Below are positions 1-9,560 of a DNA stretch of 15,000 nt, piece after piece. A program made the position numbers and the translations under genes. Position 1 is the stretch's first letter; the number at the start of each line of letters is the position of its first letter. Source of the stretch: Chromera velia (taxonomy: Eukaryota; Sar; Chromeraceae); contig JAHBMJ010000197.1 of NCBI GenBank assembly GCA_018398765.1, positions 7,501 through 22,500 of the forward strand. The letters run 5' to 3'. The notes below the pieces were generated by a model that was given only the letters and a program-made list of their open reading frames with translations, made no database searches and was not told where the DNA came from.

Positions 1-54
1 CCGCACGTCGAGCGCTCGGCATTGGGGCAGGAGACCAATCCTTCAGACATTAAT

Positions 55-84
55 CCTATCCTATCCTATCCTATCCTATCCTAT
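55..84 (+). repeat. (CCTAT)6 microsatellite
   Basis: Six perfect pentamer units. This is not a known telomere unit for alveolates. Confidence 0.95.
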
Positions 85-334
85 CGACGATCGTGCTTTT
101 TCTGGTTAAAAAAGACTTAAGCATAATGTGCTAGGTAATGTCTAAAGCACGTCACATACAAAGGCTTACGCTGCGTGTGTCTAACAAAGAAGTTGATTGA
201 AAATGGTCTGGAAGAGATTCCAGGCGGGCCATGGGGTGTAGTCTGAGCCTCAGCGATCGGGCACACCCCCCTGCCGCTTGCGGGGGCGACCTCTACAAGA
301 CAAAACGGCGACAGTGCTCAACGGCACCACTAAA

Positions 335-353
335 TCACTCACTCACTCACTCA
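335..353 (+). repeat. (TCAC)n microsatellite
   Basis: Four full TCAC units plus a partial one. Confidence 0.85.
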
Positions 354-1502
354 TCTCTGCTAAAGAGTCAATTTTATGTGCACTACTGCATATGCATCAT
401 TACACTTTAACATTGCAGTTATATTTATGGAGGTATTCATGCATACTATAATACGTATACAACACGATGCTAGACACGATGAACTAGACCATGAAACATG
501 AATGCAAAGCAATAAATGCGAAAACAATATCTGTCCTCTGATTTGATCGACCCGGGAGGCGCTGTGCCCTAGGCTGTGCCGCGTACTGCCACACAGACGA
601 TGTGCATGACGCATGAAGGAAGCACTTGGACTGGAATAAGCAACCAGTCTTGTGCATGCAGGGGCGAGATAGTACAGCGCGACGATCGACGCACGACGAC
701 GAGTCACTTTCTTTCGAAACCTCGGTATTAAACCAGACTCTGTGGAGACGGGATCGATCGGCTGAATGCTGGAGTTCATCGAAACAGTCGGTCAATTGGA
801 AGGACAAACAAACCACGAACCCACACCGGCATCTCTGAACAGCACTCGCAACGAACGAGGAGGATGCATACATACATCAGTTAGGGGAGCCATGATGCAG
901 CCACCATGCAGGAACAACTGCAGCACCAATGAACGCACAGCGCTTCCTTCTTCCTTTCTCCTTCCTCGATTTCGATTAACGCGCGCCCATCTCTTGACGA
1001 TGGAAAGCGTGCGTCTCTTGGTGCGTATGAAATTACTATGGAATTGAACAAAAACAGAATGAACGAAAGAGAGAGGGAAACGAACAGCTCTCGTCCCTGC
1101 CAATCACCCGCCCCAGCTAGTATGTCAGTCTATGCATTCCTGGTGGACGCGCTCCCACTCTTTTTCCTCTCCCTTCTCTATATCTGCCTGCCTGGTTTTC
1201 TCTCTGAGTTCTTTCCCGTTCTTCTTTGTGCTGCAAACAAACCCCAAATAACCAGACAGGACAGATCCAGGAGAAACCAACCAATCAGCCACACGTGCAG
1301 GCAGCACCTGACGGCGGACCTCCTGGTCGCTCATCGCTCTTCCTTCCTTCCCCTTCCTTCCTTCCTCCTCTCCCTGATTAATTTGTTTATTTGTTCTCCT
1401 ACCAAGCTCTGTCCGTCTTCCAAGTCCTCTAGCTGTGAGGGCTCGATCGCACAACGACAACAGAGACGGAAAACTCAGTCAGTGCCTGCACGACCGGCGA
1501 CG

Positions 1503-1520
1503 CACTCACTCACTCACTCA
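1503..1520 (+). repeat. (CACT)n microsatellite
   Basis: Four CACT units plus CA. Confidence 0.85.
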
Positions 1521-2187
1521 GCCGATTCCGTCACGTTCTCGTCAACATCAATCAAACTCGAGACAACGCACGCACGCATGCATGCACAATACAACAGAAA
1601 AATAAAAGTTCGGCTACACAGCCGTAGTCGCGACAGTCATTGACGGAGGCGGCTGGCGCATCCCTTCACGATTCTTTTCAAACATCCTGTCGTCTCGTCT
1701 CGGATCGGATTGACGCTGCGCACTTATCTATCGATCGATCTCGACACTTCGTGCTGTCACAAAGAACAGAGACAGGGAAAGGAAACTGAAGACCCGCGCC
1801 GACTACTTGATCACTCACTCACTCGCTCACACACACACAAGCGGAAACACATTCCAGATTCGAAGATCTTTAACATCCTCAGACTGCATGGGGGCATGCA
1901 TGATTGGGAAGGAAGCAAGAAAGGAAAGAGGTAAGGAAGGAACAGCGATGACGGATGTGGCTTCACTGACAGGCAGGAGGGGGCAAGCAGAAGCGTCTTC
2001 ACTGCTGCCACCACTCCCTGGTCACCACTTCCATCCTCCCTCCACCCTGGTCTTCCTTCCCTTCTTTCCTCTCTAGCAACCGACCTCCTCGATCAGCCCC
2101 CCGACCCTCATGGAAGGAATTGCTGCATGGATATGCGCATGGTCGGTCGATGGATGCGTGCACGATGATCCTCCTCTCCGCTCCTCT

Positions 2188-2192
<5 letters not shown>

Positions 2193-2224
<32 letters not shown>
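2193..2224 (+). repeat. (AG)16 microsatellite
   Basis: Thirty-two perfect bases, followed directly by a C-rich run. Confidence 0.95.
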
Positions 2225-2227
<3 letters not shown>

Positions 2228-2330
2228 CCCCCCCCCTCCCTCCTTCACCCCTAGCCGGAGAGATGAGATGAGCTTAAGGAAGCAAACTGCCTCTGTCTGT
2301 CTGCCTGTCGGTCTGCCTCTAGCTGGATCG

Positions 2331-2440
2331 ATAGAGAGAAAAAGATAGCGAGAGAGAGACAGACAGACAGAGAGAGAGGGAGAGAGACTAGGAGAGATAC
2401 TAAGAGAGAGACTAGGAGAGAGAAAGAGAGAGAAAAAAAG
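2331..2440 (+). repeat. GA-rich tract with a 12-bp tandem triplication
   Basis: Purine-rich tract of GA, GACA and GAAA units. Inside it, three 12-bp units of the form ACTARGAGAGAK stand in tandem at 2387-2422. Confidence 0.85.
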
Positions 2441-2914
2441 GCCTCCCCACAACAACTGTGGAGACCCACATACAAAGCAGAGACTAACCGACCGGCCGAG
2501 CCCTTCGATCGATCAGGAGGCACGCAGGCAGGCCGCTTCTTTCTGATGTTGAATTGCAAAAGTCCTTCCCAGAAAAAAAAGAACATTCATGCGATGTTAA
2601 TACCAATACAACCTACCAAAGACACACACGGGAAGCGAACCGTTCAATCGACGGACCTTCTCTGCCCGCTGCACGTCTTCTTCACGACTCAATTGTCTAC
2701 CGACAAAGGTGTCCGAAGGAAGGCATCAGCGCACGCTCTTTCAATCTTCCAATCAGATGGATGGATGATGACTTCTTTCCATCCATCGATGTGCTTGATT
2801 TCTGTTTCCTTCCTTCGGAGTGTCCCCTTGCTGCTGCACCACAGGACTGCAGCCATACCCACCCACCCACCCATCCAAAGCAAAATGAGCGCCAAGATCT
2901 TCATATTCATGCGT

Positions 2915-2988
2915 GAAAGAAAGAAAGAAAAAAAGAACGAAAGAACGAACGAAAGAACGAAAGCAAGAAAGAAAGAGAGAAAGAAAAA
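2915..2988 (+). repeat. GAAA/GAAC polypurine-rich repeat
   Basis: Interrupted GAAA units with GAAC and GCAA variants. There is no T in the tract. Confidence 0.9.
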
Positions 2989-3168
2989 CAATGAATGCGT
3001 GTCCATCATTTCACAGGTCTCACAAGCATGTACGGTCGACGGAAAAGTGCACGCACCAGAGAGAACACAAGGAGGTGGACATGTCAAGGGACGGACGAAG
3101 GAGCATGCACTCGCCACCATGACAAGGCGCGTTAGGCCGGTCGATGCGGGGAACTGCGACAAAGGCCA

Positions 3169-3200
3169 AATGAATGAATGAATGAATGAATGAATGAATG
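3169..3200 (+). repeat. (AATG)8 microsatellite
   Basis: Eight perfect AATG units. The length is not a multiple of three, so translations through it cycle frames. Confidence 0.95.
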
Positions 3201-3558
3201 ACGAAAGGAGTCTGCACGGGTCTGGTTTTTCTTTCGGTACCTCTCCCGCTTATTCGAATCTGGTGGTGTGTTGATGACTTTCTATTCCGCCTCTCTGTTA
3301 CCATGCATCCAAAGGAAGGATCGAATACTCACCTTCTCCCTCCCCCTCTGTCTGTCTGCTGTCTCTCCGCGTGCCCACCCCCTCCCTTTCCTACTTCCTC
3401 CTCGATTCGAGTCGAGTCGAGTCACGCAGTCGGAATGAAGGGTCGGATCAGGCTGACTGCCTGCCTGAAAGGGCACAGTACAGCACAGCGCCAATTGCCT
3501 CCATCCACCCCGCAGGGCACTCACGATATGTCTTTGTCCACGATCCACTGATCGCTTT

Positions 3559-3581
3559 GTGTGTGTGTGTGTGTGTGTGTG

Positions 3582-3617
<36 letters not shown>

Positions 3618-3735
3618 TGTACGTGTGTGTGTACGTGTGTGTGTGTGTGTGTGTGTGTGAGTGTGTGAGAGTGTGTGTGTGTGAGTGTGTGTGTGTGTGT
3701 GTCTGTGTGTGTGTCTGTGTGTGTGTCTGTGAGTG
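3559..3735 (+). repeat. Compound (GT)n(CT)n(GT)n tract, about 177 bp
   Basis: A GT run, then a CT run (about 3583-3600), then a long GT run interrupted by AC, GA and CT dinucleotides. Alternating purine-pyrimidine DNA of this length can adopt Z-DNA. Confidence 0.95.
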
Positions 3736-4050
3736 CAAAGAGAGAAAACCGAACGAGAGAGACGAGACGTTCCTTCCTTCTGGCAGGAGGCCCTCCCTCC
3801 CTCCCTCTCAAGAACAGACAGACAGACACATCAACGGGCTGATCGACGTCCGCCTGCTGCCTCCCTCCTCCTTAAAAAGTCAGACAGACAGAAGGAAGAA
3901 ACGACGACTGCATGGGAGGCAACAACAGGCCAGACAGATAAACGGGCTCATGCACGACTCCAAGACTGAGAAGAGATAAGGAGGGAGGGCGTTTAACGTG
4001 CATCATTAATTGGTGTGGCCTCCTCTTGTGATGATCAACGACCGGCAGGG

Positions 4051-4080
4051 CTTTTCTTTCTTTCTTTCTTTCCTCCTTCC
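4051..4080 (+). repeat. (CTTT)n pyrimidine tract
   Basis: CTTT units followed by CCTTCC; about 30 bases with no purine. Confidence 0.85.
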
Positions 4081-4130
4081 CTTATTTCCACAAAAAGAGA
4101 GAAGCATACCAGACATACCAGATGCACATG

Positions 4131-4178
4131 CAAAAAAAGAGAGAGAGACAGAAAGAGAAAGAGAAAGGGGAAAAGAGG
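4131..4178 (+). repeat. Purine-rich A/GA/GAAA tract
   Basis: A-run, GA and GAAA units with a single C. Confidence 0.75.
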
Positions 4179-4234
4179 CGCGGGGAGGCGAATTGCCACA
4201 AAGCGAGACGAGAGAGACACGCGCATCTATTTCA

Positions 4235-4263
4235 TACACACACGCACACGCATACACACACCC
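4235..4263 (+). repeat. AC-rich tract
   Basis: Interrupted CA repeats with CG and TA variants. Confidence 0.75.
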
Positions 4264-4373
4264 GCTCGTACGGGCGTACACACACTCGCGTGCATTCAAC
4301 AGAAGGGCCCGACAGGCCAGGAAGAAGAAGGCAGAAGAGGAGCGGAGACATTCGACATTGGAGTGGGGGGCGG

Positions 4374-4420
<47 letters not shown>
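4374..4420 (+). repeat. Compound (AC)n(GA)15 microsatellite
   Basis: A perfect AC run to 4390 is followed by a GA run from 4391 to 4420. Confidence 0.95.
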
Positions 4421-4423
<3 letters not shown>

Positions 4424-5258
4424 CTCTTGGGTTCAGTGCTTTTCTCTCGAGGGAGAGAGCGAGGGAGGGAGGAAGAGAAACACACACAGACAGAGAGTGG
4501 ATACTCCTGCCCCAGAGGAGAAAGATAGAGGCGGACCCACACATCTTCCCCCTAATCTGACAGTGAGAGGGAGAAAATATTTCTTCGTTCAAATGATTTT
4601 TCTGTTCTCGATGGTTAGTGAGACAATGAGACACAAAAACGCACGCCCAATTTTAAAAGTCGCCCCCCAAACCAAACAACAGAGTGACTGCTGGTTGCAC
4701 GTGGGGGATAAAAAACATCGAAGGAATCCGTGTTAGCTGGGAGAACTTCTCCCTTCCCGTGGGCACCCGTCTCTTCCTTGAGATCAATTTCTTTCTTTTC
4801 CGTGGTCCTGTTGTTTGTCTTTCTCTTTTCCCTTTCGCGCGAATGGGACGACAGAAAGAATGGACTGATTGATGTTTCAACTGAAGCAAAGCAAACAGAC
4901 CTCAAGTGGAATTGGTCCCCGCGTTCTTCCTTTTCAGTGTGTGCTTTTTTGATTTCTTGTTCTTTTGGTATGCGGAGGGGGGAAAAGAAAGTAAAAAGAG
5001 TCCGGATGATGCGAAGGGAAGTGTTGAGAAAATAAAAACACTTCCCCCGAGAAATTGGAGGCTGGAGGCTGCATGCCCCTTTGGGCCTTTAGACATCGCC
5101 GCTTTTTTCCTTTTCTTAATTGCTGCACAGGACGAATCCTTGTCGTCTCTTGCTGGTCTGTTTTCCTTAGGAAAAAGAGAAGGGAGGAAAAAGAGAAACA
5201 AACCGGCAGAACATACAAAGATACTGACACGGACACATCCCCCACCCCCCTCCCCTCT

Positions 5259-5295
5259 GTGTGTGTGTGTGTAATGTGTGTGTGTGTGCGTGCGT
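5259..5295 (+). repeat. (GT)n microsatellite, interrupted
   Basis: Two GT runs are separated by AAT and followed by GCGTGCGT. Confidence 0.9.
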
Positions 5296-5465
5296 GAAGC
5301 TCTTTCTCTCTGTCTCTTTTCTTTTCGTTCAACGAACGATGCGTTGACCGAACAGATTTTTCTTTTTTTTTTTCTTCGACCGAAAAAAGACGACCGACTT
5401 TTCTTTATCGAAAATCGACCGTTTGTTTCCTTCTCCTGACTGGTTCTGTCTGGCTCCTGCAGGGC

Positions 5466-6389
5466 TCATACCTGACTCTCTCCCAGTGTGTCATGAAATG
5501 ATCGGCTCAAAAGTTCGAATGACTTTCTCATAGCGTCCACCCGATTTTCAATCTTCGTGGTTTCATCTTCTTCTCCCTTCCCTACACCCTGCCCCTCAGT
5601 CCTGTCATCAGGCCACGCCTTCAGAGAGCACACAGGTCTGACTGACTGGGAGGAAGAAAAAGGAAAAGAAGGCAGAGGAGACAATGGCGTGCCTCCGCGC
5701 AAGAGAGAGGAGGATGGCGGAGCTGAGGGCAAGGGTGACGGAGGGACAGAAGAGGGGAGACTCACATCTCCCCCCTTCGTCTCGGTCATTCTTGTTTCCG
5801 TCGTTACAGGACTACTGCGCAGGGGGGCAGAGAGGCGACTCTCGAGCAAACGAAGTGCAGAGAGGCACTGCACCGCAGGGCACACACCCTCCCTATTCAG
5901 CCTCCGTGCCGCATGGACTCTCTTCTCCCTGTCGGCACAGAAGAGAACGAGGCCGAGGAGATTCGGGTTTTCCCACAACGACTCATACTCGAGTACGGTC
6001 TTCCCCGAACTGTCGGGGATGTCCAGAGTAGAGGACCCCCCTTCCTCGAGAATGCACGTCTCCACCAACGCCCCATCCCCACTCTTCACCGCCATTTGGA
6101 GAATTGTCAGCCCCCCACACATCTTTTGTACAGGGGGGGGGGCTGGGAAGGGAGACTCGAAGGCCCCCTTGCCCACACCCACCCGCCATTCTCTGATGAT
6201 GTCTCCCTCCTCCTCCTCCTGCTGCTGCTGCTGCAGGGCAGATGAGATCTGCCACATGGCCCCTCGATTGTGCCTCACGTACGCCGGGTTGGCCCCCCAG
6301 TGGAGGAGTGCACGGATCATCGCGGGGCTCTGTGCAAGTAGGAGAGGATGAAGGCCCTTCCCAGCTTTTCTGTTGCAGTCAGCGCCCGC
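5466..6389 (-). CDS. Ankyrin-repeat gene, exon 2
   Basis: This exon encodes residues 324-630 and the stop. It begins GCG GGC GCT GAC (AGAD) directly after a CAG acceptor. It carries the last ankyrin repeats, the Gln/Glu run coded by the CTG/CCT-rich block at 6206-6235, the Ser/Pro-rich segment and the C-terminal helix. The frame ends AGT CAG GTA TGA. CAG|GTATGAG is a near-perfect splice donor, so the true exon could instead end at 5472 and continue in a downstream exon. I could not identify a convincing one. Confidence 0.75.
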   Translation of the reverse strand, partial: AGADCNRKAGKGLHPLLLAQSPAMIRALLHWGANPAYVRHNRGAMWQISSALQQQQQEEEEGDIIREWRVGVGKGAFESPFPAPPPVQKMCGGLTILQMAVKSGDGALVETCILEEGGSSTLDIPDSSGKTVLEYESLWENPNLLGLVLFCADREKRVHAARRLNREGVCPAVQCLSALRLLESRLSAPLRSSPVTTETRMTETKGGDVSLPSSVPPSPLPSAPPSSSLLRGGTPLSPLPSFPFSSSQSVRPVCSLKAWPDDRTEGQGVGKGEEDETTKIENRVDAMRKSFELLSRSFHDTLGESQV

Positions 6390-7752
6390 CTGCACGCGAT
6401 GCGATTGAAGCCAGAGGGGGTGGGTAGGAGAGGGGAATGGAAATTCAAGCAGGCGGCAAGTTGCTCCTTCATTCTTTCTCGCTTTTGCAGACTATCAGCG
6501 AACGAAGAGGAACCCATTCAGTACGTGAGCGTCGGGTGGATTGGTGGGGCGGAGGGAGAATCTAGAGAGTTCCGAACTCTCTATCAGCATGCACGGAGAG
6601 GAATCGAAAAGGAAAGCCGGCATGACTGTGCCGTCTCCGTCTGCCTTCATATACATTCATCACATTAAGTGGTGATGGATATGAGTGATTGATTGATTGA
6701 TCATTTGACCCGGCATTCACTCCCCTCGATCTGCTTGTGAGTCATTACATTTCTTCCTTCAATTTCCTCTCTGTCTGACTGACCTTTGCCAGTTCGTGTA
6801 CCACTTCGACCAGGTCCGCCTCAACCGCCGCATGAAGACTCGTGTCCCCCCTCGCGTTGATCTCCGCCTCTGGGTCGGCGCCCAGGAGAAGGAGCAGACG
6901 GAGAAGTCGGACAGACCCCATGCAGACACCCGCCACAAAAACTGGAGGGCGGGTGGTTTCAGGGAAGTGAACATGGACGCGGGAGAACGGACGAGACACG
7001 TCGGCACCCACCTGTGCGAGAACGCGAATCGCCTCTTCGTTCTGTCGGAGGATGGCTAGGTGGAATGGCGTCGGTTCTCTGACAACACAAGTGAGCTCAT
7101 GGGAGTATTCTCTCCAATTGCGCACCTTGACTGCACACTCGCAACCAGGCGACAATGGGCGGTTCAACTTTTCCAGAGTCACACCACATGTGAGGTTTGT
7201 CAGGATGCGATGGCTTGGGCAGAAGGCTGCAGCGAGGTGGAGCTGCGACCACCCCGTCGACCCTCCCCACGAAGGGTAGAGGGCAGGGTCTCCCTCCTCT
7301 GAACGGAAGAGGAGGGCCACGGTTTCGGATCTGATCCCTACTGTCGGGTCAGAATGACCAACTACACCCCGCAAGTGGTCGTAACAAGCCTCCGCACCCT
7401 CTTTGATGGCCAGTAAGAGAGGCACTTCGACCGACTGCTCAGTCTGTGCCCTGCCTACTTCACCCCCCTCCTGATTTTGTTTCATCAAATTGCAAGACAT
7501 CCCCAGTAGCTGCTGCTGTTGGAGACTCTTCAGAGTGTTGAGGTCATCCTGCTGCATGACGTGTCTTAAATACTTCTGCGTTTCGCTCGACGAGGCGAGA
7601 GGAAGACGAGACAACAGGACCTTCTGTGAAAAGACGTGTCCCGCTGAGTCGTCCAGCAAACCTCTCTGCAGCGTCGTCAACGCGCACACGGACCCCAGAG
7701 ACAGATACCCTGATATCGCAGCCACCTCTAGCGCAAGAGCACCAGTTTGCAT
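5466..7752 (-). CDS. Ankyrin-repeat protein, two exons (630 aa)
   Basis: Two minus-strand open frames join through one intron into a 630-residue protein. Exon 1 is 7752-6784 and exon 2 is 6389-5466. Ankyrin-like repeats are visible at about residues 110-135 (PLLLAIKEGA), 168-200 (QLHLAAAF), 226-257 (TPFHLAILRQ ending QVGAD), 268-299 (ending LLGADPEAEIN), 300-333 (TSLHAAVEAD ending LAKAGADCNRK), 334-365 (ending HWGANPAY) and a diverged one at 413-450 (LTILQMAVKSGD). A Q5E4 run lies at 376-384, a Ser/Pro-rich low-complexity stretch at about 530-572, and a short charged helix at 598-625. Residues 5-50 (EVAAISGYLSLGSVCALTTL) weakly resemble an F-box-type helix pair, which is only a guess. The start is the first ATG after an in-frame TAA 12 bp upstream. 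Ankyrin arrays are protein-binding scaffolds; the partner and pathway are unknown. A strong splice-donor sequence overlaps the stop codon, so the C terminus may differ. Confidence 0.8.
6206..6235 (+). repeat. (TCC)n(TGC)n trinucleotide run inside the ankyrin gene
   Basis: On the minus strand this codes a Gln run followed by a Glu run (residues 376-384). The repeat preserves the frame and is a possible length-polymorphic site. Confidence 0.85.
6390..6783 (-). other. Intron of the ankyrin-repeat gene (394 bp)
   Basis: The intron starts GTCAGT and ends GCGTGCAG when read on the minus strand. Its phase is 0. Removing it joins LAK to AGADCNRKAGKGLHP, completing an ankyrin helix-turn. The donor has C at +3 instead of the usual purine. 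A short GATT repeat (about 6685-6701 on the plus strand) lies inside. No other feature is visible. Confidence 0.75.
6784..7752 (-). CDS. Ankyrin-repeat gene, exon 1
   Basis: This exon encodes residues 1-323, and its end is phase 0. The ATG (7752-7750) is preceded in frame by TAA at 7764-7762, so the frame does not extend upstream unless an unseen 5' exon is spliced in. The exon ends ...CTGGCAAAG before GTCAGTCAG. Reading on without splicing gives VSQTERKLKEEM and a stop at 6745, which breaks the ankyrin repeat. Splicing restores LAK+AGAD, the ankyrin consensus. Confidence 0.8.
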
Positions 7753-8325
7753 TCGGTACCTTTACGGTGAAACGGCTTTCGGGGCATGTTGATGCTCTAT
7801 GTCTGGGGGGAAAAAAGCTGCCACTGCTGACCTTGATTGTTTCCTCAAACAATTTTTCGCACCGCAAAGCAGACGAAGCTGACCATGCCGAGGGAATATA
7901 TAATGGAACCACGCTGCCACGTAAAATTACTGCACCACATCAATATATACGTCCAGCAGCAATACGTCCCCTCATGTTCCTTCCTCAAATTTCCTCATGC
8001 CCTTTTCTGGAGTGTCGTGACGTACATGCAATTTAAATTCTGCATGGCGCGAATTTAAGATTCCGCGCACGCGCGCGCAAGGGCCGGCAGTGGCCCCGGA
8101 AAGCGTAGAGAGCTGCATGCATGAGGGGCACTTACAAAGAGTGGAAGCTAGGATCGAATGGCGTATGCGCGTGCGTCAGTTTGACACAGCTGTTACACGC
8201 AATTATATAACGGCCAGTTTGAGACTGGGGCGCGGCCCACGCAAGCGCGGGCCGCCATGCACGGACCGCCAAAAAATCGGCCTGAGCCGATATACAAGGG
8301 CTCTCGGGAAGAGGTTTTGACATCC
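7753..8325. other. 5' flank of the ankyrin gene
   Basis: Unique DNA upstream of the minus-strand start codon. A TATATATT sequence on the minus strand (plus 7895-7903) lies about 145 bp upstream of the ATG and could be a TATA element. Purine/pyrimidine-alternating GCGCGC stretches occur near 8065-8080, and a GGCCC/GGGCC hairpin near 8235-8255. No coding signal is seen. Confidence 0.35.
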
Positions 8326-8618
8326 TCTCTGGGTCTCTTTTGGTTCTGCAAATATGTTAAGTGACTCTATTAATGGGCAGATCTTCTAGTTAGGTGGTAT
8401 AAGGCAGGTTTACGTCAAAAGAAGGGCTTTCAACGGTATCTGGAAGGTCGAGATCAGCGAAATGCCGATTCGGGTTATTCTCCAACTTCCTGCTCAGACC
8501 AATCTCTTCCCTATAATGTCAGCAGAAGAGGCTACTAACATATCGAGCTATTAGATCCATGACCGAGTGTTGTTCAATGGTTTGCAGCCGTTTGCTGTTC
8601 AAATAGGAAAACAAATGG

Positions 8619-8727
8619 TAGCCTTTAGCTGAACTTTGACTATCGACTCTCGTCGCTCATTAAGCTGGATGTCAAACTGAATTCTGTGAAAGACCAGAGC
8701 CGAAGGCGAAAGTTCAGCTAGAGGCTA
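8619..8727. repeat. 19-bp inverted repeat around a 71-bp loop
   Basis: TAGCCTTTAGCTGAACTTT (8619-8637) faces its reverse complement at 8709-8727 with one mismatch (T versus C at position 7). The outermost bases are TA on both sides. It could be a tiny MITE-like element or a structured RNA hairpin. The sequence alone does not decide. Confidence 0.8.
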
Positions 8728-8975
8728 GGCACAAGCCATCCAGGCACCTAAGAAGTCCTGCCATATCTAATTAAGGTGTCAGAAACCTTTCCTGCGTTGA
8801 CACCAAGAGACAAAGAACGGTTTCAGGAGGAAGTTTGACAACACTCCAAACCAGTAAGTTGCTAATCAGATTTTTGGCCTTCTAGACACCGTTGGACGCC
8901 ATTCTTTCGTAACAGCCTTCCCCAAGACCACCCAACTAGAGGATCTAGGTAACAGCGTTTCTAGACATCACGGCG

Positions 8976-9023
8976 TTTGTGTGTAAGCGCCGCGGTACCG
9001 CGGAGGACAGACTCACACACAAA
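8976..9023. repeat. Nested palindrome
   Basis: The centre CCGCGGTACCGCGG (8990-9003) is a perfect 14-bp palindrome. It is enclosed by TTTGTGTGT (8976-8984) and ACACACAAA (9015-9023), which are reverse complements. Spacers are 5 and 11 bp. Confidence 0.85.
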
Positions 9024-9117
9024 AGCGAGTCCCCAACTATGCAGCTTTCCTTTGTTAATACACCTCGGATCTGGATTCCGATGGTTATGAAAGTGACTGC
9101 GACTTTAGAAAGCGATA

Positions 9118-9150
9118 ATCAATCGCATATCAATCGTATATCAATCGCAC
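9118..9150 (+). repeat. 11-bp tandem triplication
   Basis: Three units: ATCAATCGCAT, ATCAATCGTAT and ATCAATCGCAC. Confidence 0.9.
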
Positions 9151-9509
9151 ATTTGTTTTGTATACAGACATAAGTCAAACGCAGCCGAGAGATGATAAAA
9201 GGGGGGGGTCAAATAGGTTGAGGTGTCTCCAAGTTCAGAGAAGAGAAAACTTTGTGCTTCTAATGCTCCCCGCCTTTTTCCTCTTTTCTCTGTCAGATCT
9301 GTGATTTAATTGATTAATATTATATTTAACAATGCCGAACAATGTTTTATGGTATGTACATTCATGAATAATCATTTTAATATAGTTTGATTCATTTTTA
9401 TTACTACTCATTTGGATATATTGAGGGTTATTGAATCTAATATTGAATAATAGTTTAATTGATGATGAGTTATTGTACTTAGTCTAGCATTAAAAAAATC
9501 TACTGACAA

Positions 9510-9560
9510 CTGAAGAGACCCTAGAGGTCGAAACTGGTTTTATGTAGTATTCTTTCAGTC
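9510..9560 (+). ncRNA. Hammerhead-ribozyme-like core, probably degenerate
   Basis: CTGAAGA (9510-9516) is followed by a 4-bp stem GACC/GGTC with loop CTAGA (9517-9529). Then come GAAA (9530-9533) and a possible stem III ACTG (9533-9536) / CAGT (9556-9559) ending at C9560, the expected cleavage base. This matches the CUGANGA - stem II - GAAA - UH order of a type I hammerhead. However, the flanks do not pair to form stem I. It is therefore either a decayed copy or chance. Confidence 0.25.

Larger units (their letters stand above)
1..2192. other. Non-coding stretch, left part
   Basis: No gene can be supported. It holds a (CCTAT)6 tract, TCAC and CACT repeats, and many short GATC- and TGCATG-type motifs. 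A GC-rich hairpin (CCGC TT GCGG with flanking C/G runs) lies near 266-288. The longest open frame (1038-1643, plus) is rich in Arg, Ser, Thr and Leu from CT- and CACT-type repeats and overlaps an equally open frame on the other strand, so I treat it as chance. Confidence 0.5.
2225..5465. other. Non-coding, microsatellite-dense stretch downstream of the ankyrin gene
   Basis: GA, GAAA, AATG, GT, CT, AC and poly-T tracts occur every few hundred bases, with short unique DNA between. Open frames here translate to SLSLSL, HTHTHT, RERERE or KERKKE and have partners on both strands. If the ankyrin gene continues past its apparent stop, its next exons would lie here. I saw none with ankyrin or other recognisable similarity. 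Confidence 0.5.

Noticed and set aside
1038-1643. Open frame of 201 codons with a hydrophobic stretch
   Set aside because: The hydrophobic part comes from CT-rich DNA. The antisense frame is also open, and no family resemblance or splice context is seen.
2546-3181. Open frame of 211 codons
   Set aside because: It runs through a GAAA tract into the AATG repeat. The composition is that of the repeats, and overlapping frames are open on the same and opposite strand.
3371-3979. Open frame of 202 codons on the plus strand
   Set aside because: Its core is a VCVCVC run from the GT tract. The opposite strand is equally open as HTHTHT.
4006-4736. Overlapping open frames of 170-200 codons on both strands
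   Set aside because: All are RERERE, HTHTHT or SLSLSL from the GA and AC tracts. No domain or consistent frame is seen.
5557-6351. Plus-strand open frame of 264 codons
   Set aside because: It is antisense to ankyrin exon 2. The minus strand has the ankyrin motifs and the splice that restores a repeat.
8390-8639. A frame with only one internal stop and protein-like composition
   Set aside because: I considered a decayed retroelement ORF. About 80 codons with one stop is not unusual, and no reverse transcriptase, integrase or endonuclease motif is visible.
8979-9173. 64-codon open frame
   Set aside because: It spans the nested palindrome and the 11-bp triplication and has no similarity I recognise.
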